64,000 nucleotides of DNA from UBA7359 sp041689615. GTDB taxonomy: Bacteria; Pseudomonadota; Gammaproteobacteria; Eutrophobiales; Eutrophobiaceae. The stretch is from the NCBI GenBank assembly GCA_041689615.1, contig JBDNFW010000014.1:65974-129973 (forward strand), given 5' to 3'. Shown piece after piece: positions 1 to 7,331 of the stretch (position 1 is its first letter; the number at the start of each line of letters is the position of its first letter). The position numbers and the translations under genes were made by a program. The notes below the pieces were generated by a model that made no database searches, was not told the origin of the DNA, and saw nothing but the letters and a program-made list of their open reading frames with translations.

Positions 1-1
1 A

Positions 2-208
2 ATGTTGGCTCTTAGTATTAATGGTGATGCGCAAGATGTTGGTTATCCTGATTCATGGCCACTTGAAAAGGTTGAGCAAGAGCATATCTTGAAGGTTCTG
101 GATAATATGGAAGGCAATAAAACGCAAGCATCTAAGTTATTAGGTGTATCTCGTAAAACACTGGACAGAAAATTCCAGGCATGGAATCAAGAACAGCTTG
201 ATGATTAA
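2..208 (+). CDS. C-terminal end of NtrC-type response regulator (partial)
   Basis: This is only the 3' end of a gene that begins before the window; the first Met seen is internal. The last ~45 residues form a Fis-type helix-turn-helix (NKTQASKLLGVSRKTLDRKF), the DNA-binding domain that ends sigma-54-dependent activators of the NtrC/AtoC/ZraR group. The stop overlaps the start of a histidine kinase by 8 nt, so the two form a translationally coupled two-component pair. Sigma-54-like promoters lie downstream before folD and before the MFS transporter, which makes them candidate targets. The AAA+ and receiver domains are outside the window, so sigma-54 dependence is inferred from the HTH type and the promoters. 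Confidence 0.8.
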   Translation: MLALSINGDAQDVGYPDSWPLEKVEQEHILKVLDNMEGNKTQASKLLGVSRKTLDRKFQAWNQEQLDD

Positions 209-2276
209 GAAGCTACACGTTTTTGTAACGAGCAGTCTTAAGTATAAGTTGTTAGCACTGGTGTTGATCCCGGTGATGTTAATAATGATCGCTGTTATTA
301 CTATGGCTTATTTTTGGGTTAACGAAGTAAGTTATCGACAGTTATTATTGAAAGTAAATACAGATCTAAATATTGCACACGAAGCTTTTATCGATACTCA
401 AAACAAATACCTTTCCGAGTTAGTTCTACTGGCCGAGTCTTATCAATTTCGAGCTTCCATGGAATTAGAAACTACTCAATCTCAAGAAAATCTCAAAATG
501 AGATCGTTAATTGAATCTTTACAAAAAGAAAAAGGTTTTGATTATGTTGAACTGATTAATATTGATGGTTGTGATTATTGGGATAACAGCATATGTAATA
601 TCAAGAAAGGCCCACTGTTTGAAAAAGCTGTTAAGGAAACACCTGCAACAGGTGTTGAGATATTTTCTTCAACTGAACTAAGAAAGATTAGTCCGGGCTT
701 AGTGGCCAAAGCATATTTACCTGTTATAAGGACGCCACGAGAACATCCATCAGAAGTCATCACCGAAGCAAGGGGAATGGTCTTACTAAGTTATTACCCC
801 ATTATTGATTTGGAAGATCCTGATAACAATATAAAAGCAATTCTAACTGGCGGTGTATTGCTTAATAAAAACTTTGAAGTTGTTGATACGCTCCGTGATC
901 TTGTTTACAGCAAAGGCAGTCTGGCCGAAGGCGGACTTGGTACCGTCACAATTTTTCTTGAAGATGTTCGTATCAGTACGAATGTTCCCGGTCAGTTACC
1001 GAAACAACGTGCTCTAGGAACAAGGGTTTCAGAAGAAGTTCGAGAAAAAGTGCTTACACAAGGTGTGAAATGGGTTGACCGCGCTTTTGTGGTAAGTGAG
1101 TGGTATATCTCAGCTTATGAACCAATTATAGACGTTTATGGAAATCGTGTTGGTATGCTCTACACTGGTTTTTTGGAAACGCCATTCAGAGACACTTATT
1201 TTACAGGCTTAACGGTTTTGTTGTTGATGTTTACGGTAGTGATAATTTTTGCAGTCTTATTAGCGGTATTAGGTGCAAAGTCTATTTATAAGCCAATAGG
1301 CGCAATAGCAAGAGTGGTTGATAATATTCGCCATGGTGATGAAGTACGTATAGGCAAACTTGAGTCTGAAGATGAATTAGCCAGACTGGCCAAACAATTT
1401 GATGACATGCTTGACAAATTACAAGAGCAACGAATGCAAATTCAAAGTGCAGCAGATCAATTAGAAATTAAGGTTGAAGATCGTACTCGTCAATTGCAAA
1501 GTCAAAAACTTGATTTGCAACACAATATAAATTTACTTAAGCAGACACGTGAACGATTAATAGGAAGTGAAAAGTTAGCTGCAATTGGCGAGTTGACGGC
1601 AGGCATTGCACATGAAATTAATAACCCTACAGCTGTAATACTGGGCAATATGGATTTATTAATTCAAGAACTTGGAAGTGAAGGAGATATTGTTAAACAA
1701 GAAACAGATTTAATTATTCAGCAAGTTTATAGAATACGGTCAATCATTAATAATCTATTGCATTATTCTCGTCCTGCTGACTACCAGACATTATGGTCTG
1801 ATGTAAATATTAACGATGTTATTAAAGATACCATGGTTCTAATACATCATGATTTAGATCAACGTAATATAAAAATGAATTTCGACCTTAAAGCAACAAA
1901 AAATATTTGTGGGAACCACCAGCAATTTCAACAGGTATTAATTAATCTGATTGTTAATGCGATACATGCGCTTGATACGGATGGAAAAATTACAATTCGT
2001 ACTCGAAACTGGCGTGAGGAAGGAGTGTTAATGGTGGTTCGTGATACGGGTTGCGGAATAAGTCCTGAAATAATGCCAAGAATTTTTGATCCATTCTATA
2101 CTCAAACAAAAAGTGGAACGGGTCTTGGTCTTTATGTTACAAGTGGAATTTTAAACCACTTTGGTGCTGAAATCATGGTGCGTTCACGTGTTGGCATAGG
2201 CAGTAGTTTCTTTATCTGGTTTTACAGCGAACTATCACAGCAGCTTAAAAATGATGTTATGAAAAATATCATTTAA
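201..2276 (+). CDS. Membrane sensor histidine kinase (Cache-HAMP-HisKA-HATPase)
   Basis: An inner-membrane sensor kinase of 691 aa. The frame is open upstream, but the ATG at 201 overlaps the stop of the upstream regulator (ATGATTAA) and is the better start. In order: a membrane helix near residues 15-35, a periplasmic Cache-like sensor region to about residue 330, a second helix, a HAMP linker, a coiled coil, a HisKA domain with phospho-acceptor His471 (GIAHEINNP), and an ATPase domain with an N box (NLIVNAIHAL), G1 (DTGCGIS) and G2 (GTGLGLY). The GIAHEINNP-type box is usual for NtrB-class kinases that drive sigma-54 activators. The ligand is not known; the neighbouring genes suggest an alcohol, C1 compound or carboxylate. 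Confidence 0.88.
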   Translation: MIKKLHVFVTSSLKYKLLALVLIPVMLIMIAVITMAYFWVNEVSYRQLLLKVNTDLNIAHEAFIDTQNKYLSELVLLAESYQFRASMELETTQSQENLKMRSLIESLQKEKGFDYVELINIDGCDYWDNSICNIKKGPLFEKAVKETPATGVEIFSSTELRKISPGLVAKAYLPVIRTPREHPSEVITEARGMVLLSYYPIIDLEDPDNNIKAILTGGVLLNKNFEVVDTLRDLVYSKGSLAEGGLGTVTIFLEDVRISTNVPGQLPKQRALGTRVSEEVREKVLTQGVKWVDRAFVVSEWYISAYEPIIDVYGNRVGMLYTGFLETPFRDTYFTGLTVLLLMFTVVIIFAVLLAVLGAKSIYKPIGAIARVVDNIRHGDEVRIGKLESEDELARLAKQFDDMLDKLQEQRMQIQSAADQLEIKVEDRTRQLQSQKLDLQHNINLLKQTRERLIGSEKLAAIGELTAGIAHEINNPTAVILGNMDLLIQELGSEGDIVKQETDLIIQQVYRIRSIINNLLHYSRPADYQTLWSDVNINDVIKDTMVLIHHDLDQRNIKMNFDLKATKNICGNHQQFQQVLINLIVNAIHALDTDGKITIRTRNWREEGVLMVVRDTGCGISPEIMPRIFDPFYTQTKSGTGLGLYVTSGILNHFGAEIMVRSRVGIGSSFFIWFYSELSQQLKNDVMKNII

Positions 2277-2426
2277 GTAAATTTAAAAGATTGTTAACTC
2301 CCTACTAAATTTTCCAAGCAAGTTTTTAATTTCTTCAATACAAATTACATCGACTTACTGTGTAGGGATTATATGACACGATAGTCAGGTCATAATGTCA
2401 CACTGAACTCTTCTAAACGAGTCAAT

Positions 2427-2440
2427 TTGTCCAATGACAA
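2427..2440. promoter_or_regulatory. Candidate activator site upstream of folD
   Basis: The inverted repeat TTGTC-CAAT-GACAA lies about 75 bp upstream of the predicted sigma-54 start. A looser TGACA...TGTCA pair lies just before it (about 2376-2400). This position and symmetry fit an enhancer for an NtrC-type regulator, but the short arms make chance plausible. Confidence 0.3.
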
Positions 2441-2484
2441 TTATATTTAATTGCTGTTTCCTTAATAAAAACACCTTTATCTGA

Positions 2485-2502
2485 TATGGAACAGTAATTG
2501 CC
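2485..2502 (+). promoter_or_regulatory. Sigma-54-type promoter before folD
   Basis: The sequence TATGGAACAGTAATTGCC has the invariant GG (2488-2489) and GC (2500-2501) separated by exactly 10 nt, and resembles the -24/-12 consensus TGGCAC-N5-TTGC. Transcription would start near 2512, leaving a ~120-nt leader before folD. The gene pair just upstream encodes an NtrC-type two-component system, which supports the call. Confidence 0.6.
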
Positions 2503-2575
2503 TTAGCAGAATATCATTTTGATATTTAATTATAATATTTATCTGCAAAATGGTTTTATAGTTTTCCTCCCCTCA

Positions 2576-2610
2576 ATACCTCCTCCTTACATTGACAGAG
2601 GAGGAGGTAT
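2576..2610 (+). promoter_or_regulatory. Leader hairpin with Shine-Dalgarno-like arm before folD
   Basis: A perfect 12-bp inverted repeat (ATACCTCCTCCT at 2576-2587, AGGAGGAGGTAT at 2599-2610) encloses an 11-nt loop. The right arm is a near-ideal ribosome-binding sequence but ends 21 nt before the folD ATG, too far for normal initiation; a weaker AGGA (2618-2621) is better placed. There is no T run after it, so it is not a standard terminator. It may be an mRNA-stability or translation-control element. Confidence 0.55.
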
Positions 2611-2631
2611 ACTTAACAGGAAATATTAACA

Positions 2632-3513
2632 ATGACAGCAAAATTAATTGATGGAAATAAAATAGCAAAGCAAGTGCGTAATGTATGGAAATCGCGTGTC
2701 AATAAGTTAAAACGACAAGGTGTGTTTCCTGGGCTAGCAGTAATTATTGTTGGAGATGATCCAGCGTCAAAAGTGTATGTGAATAATAAGATTAAGGCTT
2801 GTGAAGAAGTAGGCTTGTATTCAGAAGCGTATAGATTAGATGCTGAAGTAAGTGAACGATCGCTATTAAATAAAATTCAAGAATTAAATGATGATACTGA
2901 CATTCACGGTATTTTGGTTCAACTACCATTACCAGATCATATTGATGAAAAAAAGGTTCTAGAGAAAATCTCTGTTGATAAAGATGTTGATGGTTTTCAT
3001 TTATATAATGTAGGTGCATTAGTTACGGGCAATATGATTTTTCCGCCTTGTACTCCTTATGGTGTTCAATATTTATTGGAAACTCTTAATGTACCTGTTG
3101 AAGGTCAACATGCTGTTGTAGTTGGTAGAAGCAATATCGTTGGAAAACCGATGGCCATGTTGTTATTGCACATGAATGCTACAGTGAGTATATGCACATC
3201 GAAAACTAAAAACCTAAAAGATATTACCAAACAGGCAGACATTCTAATAGTCGCTACGGGAAGGCCAAAAATGATTACGGCGGGGATGGTTAAAAAAGAT
3301 GCTGTAGTGATTGATGTCGGTATCAATCGACTTGACGATGGTCGCTTAGTTGGCGATGTTGATTTTGATGCTGTTTCTAAGAAGGCAAGTTTAATCACGC
3401 CTGTTCCTGGTGGTGTTGGTCCAATGACAATAACGATGCTAATCGTCAATACAATAAGAGCGGCTGAACGTACTGAAACAGTAAATAAAGGTCGTATTGT
3501 TATTGGGCGATAA
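2632..3513 (+). CDS. folD: Methylene-tetrahydrofolate dehydrogenase / methenyl-THF cyclohydrolase
   Basis: Cytosolic bifunctional enzyme converting 5,10-methylene-THF to 10-formyl-THF through methenyl-THF, using NADP. The 293-aa length is normal. Visible family motifs are the substrate region with the catalytic Lys (KVYVNNKIKACEEVG), GILVQLPLP, PPCTPYG, the dinucleotide-binding VVVGRSNIVGKPMAMLL, and the C-terminal TPVPGGVGPMT. It lies 9 nt before a formate dehydrogenase-type subunit and behind a sigma-54-like promoter. That context suggests use in C1 oxidation or assimilation rather than only in purine synthesis; whether another folD copy exists cannot be seen here. Confidence 0.95.
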   Translation: MTAKLIDGNKIAKQVRNVWKSRVNKLKRQGVFPGLAVIIVGDDPASKVYVNNKIKACEEVGLYSEAYRLDAEVSERSLLNKIQELNDDTDIHGILVQLPLPDHIDEKKVLEKISVDKDVDGFHLYNVGALVTGNMIFPPCTPYGVQYLLETLNVPVEGQHAVVVGRSNIVGKPMAMLLLHMNATVSICTSKTKNLKDITKQADILIVATGRPKMITAGMVKKDAVVIDVGINRLDDGRLVGDVDFDAVSKKASLITPVPGGVGPMTITMLIVNTIRAAERTETVNKGRIVIGR

Positions 3514-3522
3514 GAGAATAGT

Positions 3523-5184
3523 ATGAAGCGGACACGTGGAATAAAAGGTCGTACTCAAGGTCGTACAACGCCAATTAAGGCATTGGGAGAAGTGCAAGAA
3601 TTAATTGGTGAGTCTTCTCGGGCGCGAGATATGCTGATTGAGTACCTTCATAGAATTCAAGATCGTTTTCATCACATATCTAATAATCATATTATTGCAT
3701 TGGCAACTGAAATGCATTTGCCAATGGCAGATGTATATGAAACTGCAAGTTTTTACCATCATTTTGATTTGGTGAGAGCCGGTAATAAGCCTCCTCCTCC
3801 TAAAACTATTCGTGTTTGTGAATCATTAAGTTGTGAAATGTTTGGAGCAAAGCATCTCATTAAAGAATTAAAGGTAAAGTATGATTCACAGGTTCGAATT
3901 CAAGCAGTGCCTTGCGTAGGGAGATGCCAGGCAGCACCTGTTGCCATTGTTGGTACTAACCCTATCGAGTTTGCAAACAAAGAAAAAATATATTCAGCAA
4001 TAACTAATAATAAACTTAGTGCTCACATGCCAAATTGTATTACGTACGAGGAATACACAAAGCAAGGCGGGTATAAAACGTTAATGAGATGTATTAATGG
4101 TGAGTATGACAGAGAAGACATTATTAAAATAATGGAGAACTCTGCCTTACGAGGTCTCGGAGGTGCGGGCTTTCCCACGGGTAAAAAGTGGAGAATTCTT
4201 AAGGACCAACCTCAGCCAAAATTAATTGCTATTAATATTGATGAAGGAGAGCCAGGAACATTTAAGGATCGAATCTATCTTGAAAAAGATCCTCATCGCT
4301 TTATAGAAGGTTTATTGATTGCACATTGGGCAATCGAGGCGGAAGACATCTACATATATTTACGTGATGAATATGCAGGTTGTCGAATAATGCTAGAACG
4401 AGAATTGCAATCCTTAAAAAATAATCCACCATTTAAACTTCCTAACATTTATTTACGACGAGGCGCCGGTGCTTATATTTGTGGCGAAGAATCTGCCATG
4501 ATTGAATCAATAGAAGGTAAAAGAGGCATGCCCAGATTAAGACCGCCTTATGTCGCACAAGTAGGTTTATTTGGTAGACCGACATTAGAACAAAACATGG
4601 AAACGATGTATTGGGTAAGAAAAATAATTGAAGAAGGCGCTGAATGGTTTGTTTCACATGGGTGCAACGGACGGAAAGGATTGCGTTCATTCTCTGTAAG
4701 TGGACGAGTTAACAAAGCAGGCGTTCATTTGGCTCCGGCAGGCATAACAATGAATGAGTTAATTAATGATTATTGTGACGGTATGTTACCCGGGCATGAA
4801 TTTTATGGATATTTCCCGGGGGGTGCATCCGGTGGAATTCTTCCCGTTTCTTTAGCTGATGTACCGCTAGATTTTGATACCTTACAACCGTATGGATGTT
4901 TTATAGGTTCAGCGGCCATCATTGTTTTATCTGATAAAGACAGTGCAAGGAACATGGCACTGAATGCGATGCGTTTCTTTGAACATGAATCTTGTGGGCA
5001 GTGTACACCATGTAGAGTAGGTACAAGTAAGGCGGTTACACTGATGGAGAAGAAAGATTGGAATCAGCCATTATTGGAAGAGCTGGCGCAAGCTATGGAA
5101 GATGCTTCTATATGTGGCCTTGGTCAAGCAGCACCAAATCCAATGCGTTGTGCTATGAAATATTTTTCTCAGGAGTTTGAATAA
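3523..5184 (+). CDS. NAD-dependent formate dehydrogenase beta subunit (NuoE-NuoF fusion)
   Basis: A 553-aa flavin and iron-sulfur protein. The N-terminal ~170 residues are a NuoE-like thioredoxin fold with 2Fe-2S cysteines (CESLSC and CVGRC). The rest is NuoF-like: an FMN/NADH-binding glycine-rich segment (GLGGAGFPTGKKW), the second nucleotide loop (GAGAYICGEESAM), and a 4Fe-4S site (SCGQCTPCR plus a later ICGLGQ). In soluble NAD-linked formate dehydrogenases such a fusion passes electrons from the molybdenum/tungsten alpha subunit to NAD+. No alpha subunit follows; the next gene is a transporter. A HoxF-type hydrogenase diaphorase is an alternative, but folD and the PQQ dehydrogenase nearby favour formate oxidation. 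Confidence 0.78.
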   Translation: MKRTRGIKGRTQGRTTPIKALGEVQELIGESSRARDMLIEYLHRIQDRFHHISNNHIIALATEMHLPMADVYETASFYHHFDLVRAGNKPPPPKTIRVCESLSCEMFGAKHLIKELKVKYDSQVRIQAVPCVGRCQAAPVAIVGTNPIEFANKEKIYSAITNNKLSAHMPNCITYEEYTKQGGYKTLMRCINGEYDREDIIKIMENSALRGLGGAGFPTGKKWRILKDQPQPKLIAINIDEGEPGTFKDRIYLEKDPHRFIEGLLIAHWAIEAEDIYIYLRDEYAGCRIMLERELQSLKNNPPFKLPNIYLRRGAGAYICGEESAMIESIEGKRGMPRLRPPYVAQVGLFGRPTLEQNMETMYWVRKIIEEGAEWFVSHGCNGRKGLRSFSVSGRVNKAGVHLAPAGITMNELINDYCDGMLPGHEFYGYFPGGASGGILPVSLADVPLDFDTLQPYGCFIGSAAIIVLSDKDSARNMALNAMRFFEHESCGQCTPCRVGTSKAVTLMEKKDWNQPLLEELAQAMEDASICGLGQAAPNPMRCAMKYFSQEFE

Positions 5185-5273
5185 GTTTCAAAATACGAGA
5201 ACACAGCTTCGATGTTCATCAGACTGAATGCTAATAGGTAATAGACAAAATGACTCATAAAGAAACTTAAAAT

Positions 5274-5294
5274 GGGACTTTTTGTCCTGTTTTT
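5274..5294 (+). terminator. Weak terminator-like hairpin after formate dehydrogenase subunit
   Basis: A short stem GGGAC/GTCCT with a T5 loop is followed by GTTTTT. The stem is only five pairs, so termination is uncertain. It lies ahead of the second sigma-54-like promoter and would separate the folD unit from the transporter unit. Confidence 0.35.
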
Positions 5295-5339
5295 CGCTAT
5301 CCATTTCAAATTAATCTAATTAATACAGCAAGTTAAGAG

Positions 5340-5356
5340 TTGGAATAGTACTTGCT
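5340..5356 (+). promoter_or_regulatory. Sigma-54-type promoter before OFA transporter
   Basis: TTGGAATAGTACTTGCT has GG (5342-5343) and GC (5354-5355) exactly 10 nt apart, and the -12 half TTGCT matches the consensus fully. Transcription would start near 5367, giving a ~125-nt leader. This is the second such site within 3 kb downstream of the NtrC-type regulator. No other gene lies in the 307-bp gap 5185-5491. Confidence 0.62.
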
Positions 5357-5491
5357 GATAGAAGTGCGTCGATTGAGATAAAAATAACAATAAACACTCA
5401 ATGACATTTCATCGTTGTTAACTCTCTATTAGAAACTCGACAGAGCGTAGCAAGAAATAATAATAATTATATGGGTGGGGTCTCAATATAA

Positions 5492-7231
5492 ATGTTTAAG
5501 TCTTCTGGCCTTATAGGCTTGTTATCGAAAGATCGTATTGTTGCAAAATCAAATTTCAATCGGTGGCTGATTGCTCCTGCATCAGTTGCAATTCATTTAT
5601 GTATCGGTTCTGTCTATGCATGGAGCATATTTAATCCTGCGTTAGTAAAACAGTTAGGCGTCGTGACTAGTGCTGCCGATGACTGGAGTTTTTCTTCGGT
5701 TGTTTGGATTTTTTCAACGGCCATTGTTTTTCTTGGTCTAGCTGCAGCAATTGGTGGCAAATGGTTAGAAGAAGTAGGGCCAAGAACGACTGGATTTTTA
5801 GCTGCATGTTTATGGGGTGGTGGGTTTCTGATTGGCAGTGTTGGTATTGAAACGCATCAGCTTTGGTTGATCTACTTAGGTTATGGAGCAGTTGGAGGTT
5901 GTGGATTAGGACTAGCCTATGTGACGCCTGTCAGTACCTTAATAAGATGGTTTCCTGACCGTCGAGGTATGGCAACGGGTATTGCCATTATGGGTTTTGG
6001 TGGTGGCGCAATGATAGGCGCACCATTAAAAACATATTTATTAAGTTTGTTTTATAAGGCACCCGAATATTTAGGAAAAGTTAGTGACATAAATTTAATT
6101 ACTGAAGGTGGCAGACGTTACGCTGAAATTTTGTCAGTAAAAACAGAAGTTGTTATTGCATCAGCATCAGATATGGCAAAAGTATCAATGCCCGGACCTG
6201 AAGGTGTTTATGTTGTGGGGACAGGTGATACAGGTGTAGCTAGTGCCTTTATTACCCTCGGGATTGTTTATTTTATCGTAATGACGATAGCTGCTTTTTC
6301 TTTTCGTGTTCCTCCAAAAAACTGGAAGCCAAAAGGATGGGAAGCACCTAAAGCAGATGATTCAAGTAAGAGTTTAATCACTGATGATCATGTACATATA
6401 GATCAAGCATTAAAGACACCACAATTTTATCGTTTATGGATCGTGCTTTGTTTTAATGTCACGGCAGGCATTGGAGTGATTGGCGTAGCAAAAACCATGA
6501 TCACTGATATTTTTAGCCCCAGCTTACCTGATATTGTCGATGCCAGTTTTGCAGCAACCTACGTCTTGATGATCAGCGTGTTTAACATGGGTGGTCGCTT
6601 TATGTGGGCATCGTTATCAGATTATTTAGGACGTAAAAATACTTACCATGTCTTCTTTGTGTTGGGCATGTTGCTTTATGTTTCTATCCCATACTTTGCA
6701 ACTCAAGTTAGCGTTAACCCAGGAATAACATGGCTGATCATGTTCTACGCTGCAACGATGGTTATTTTCACCATGTACGGTGGTGGCTTTGCAACAATAC
6801 CAGCCTACCTGGCAGACATTTTTGGTACGTTACATGTAGGCGGAATACATGGACGCTTACTAACTGCATGGAGTACAGCTGGCGTATTGGGGCCATTTGC
6901 AATTACCTATCTAAGACAACAGTCAATTGATAATGCAATTTTATCTTTAACACAGAAAATTGATCCTGTTATTTTTCAACAAAAATTCGGCTCAAGCATC
7001 AGTAATCTACAAGTATTGATAGAGGCTAAAACAGTTTCAATACCAAAATTAATGGAGATTGTTCCTGCTGGCACAATCGATCCAACTCCTAGTCTTTACA
7101 ACACAACGATGTATGCAATGGCGTTGTTATTGTTTGTCGCATTTTTATCCAATCTAACAATAAGGAAAGTAGATGGTAAGCATTATGTACAAAACACACA
7201 CCCAGAGTTGGCTATAAATAATGCCAGTTAA
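5492..7231 (+). CDS. OFA-family MFS transporter (oxalate/formate antiporter type)
   Basis: A polytopic inner-membrane carrier of 579 aa with about twelve hydrophobic segments in two halves. The first helix region (HLCIGSVYAWSIFNPAL) and the MFS loops (RWFPDRRGMATG; SDYLGRKNTY) are typical of the oxalate/formate:H+ antiporter family, which moves small carboxylates such as oxalate, formate or pyruvate. It is longer than common OFA members (~400-430 aa): there are extra soluble segments before helix 7 (about residues 185-255) and near the C-terminus. It lies 100 bp before the PQQ dehydrogenase with no clear terminator between, so the two may be co-transcribed. Import or export of the acid product is an inference. 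Confidence 0.82.
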   Translation: MFKSSGLIGLLSKDRIVAKSNFNRWLIAPASVAIHLCIGSVYAWSIFNPALVKQLGVVTSAADDWSFSSVVWIFSTAIVFLGLAAAIGGKWLEEVGPRTTGFLAACLWGGGFLIGSVGIETHQLWLIYLGYGAVGGCGLGLAYVTPVSTLIRWFPDRRGMATGIAIMGFGGGAMIGAPLKTYLLSLFYKAPEYLGKVSDINLITEGGRRYAEILSVKTEVVIASASDMAKVSMPGPEGVYVVGTGDTGVASAFITLGIVYFIVMTIAAFSFRVPPKNWKPKGWEAPKADDSSKSLITDDHVHIDQALKTPQFYRLWIVLCFNVTAGIGVIGVAKTMITDIFSPSLPDIVDASFAATYVLMISVFNMGGRFMWASLSDYLGRKNTYHVFFVLGMLLYVSIPYFATQVSVNPGITWLIMFYAATMVIFTMYGGGFATIPAYLADIFGTLHVGGIHGRLLTAWSTAGVLGPFAITYLRQQSIDNAILSLTQKIDPVIFQQKFGSSISNLQVLIEAKTVSIPKLMEIVPAGTIDPTPSLYNTTMYAMALLLFVAFLSNLTIRKVDGKHYVQNTHPELAINNAS

Positions 7232-7331
7232 AAAAATCAAAAGAAAACTAGTCCCTTGTCAGCAGCAGCAAGAGGCTCAGTTGTTAAAACTTAAAATGTT
7301 GCAAACTTGAAATAACAAGAGGAGAAAACAA

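Noticed and set aside
3523..5184. Complex I nuoEF
   Set aside because: NuoE and NuoF are separate genes in nuo operons and no other nuo genes are present; the fusion and the folD context fit a formate dehydrogenase beta subunit better.
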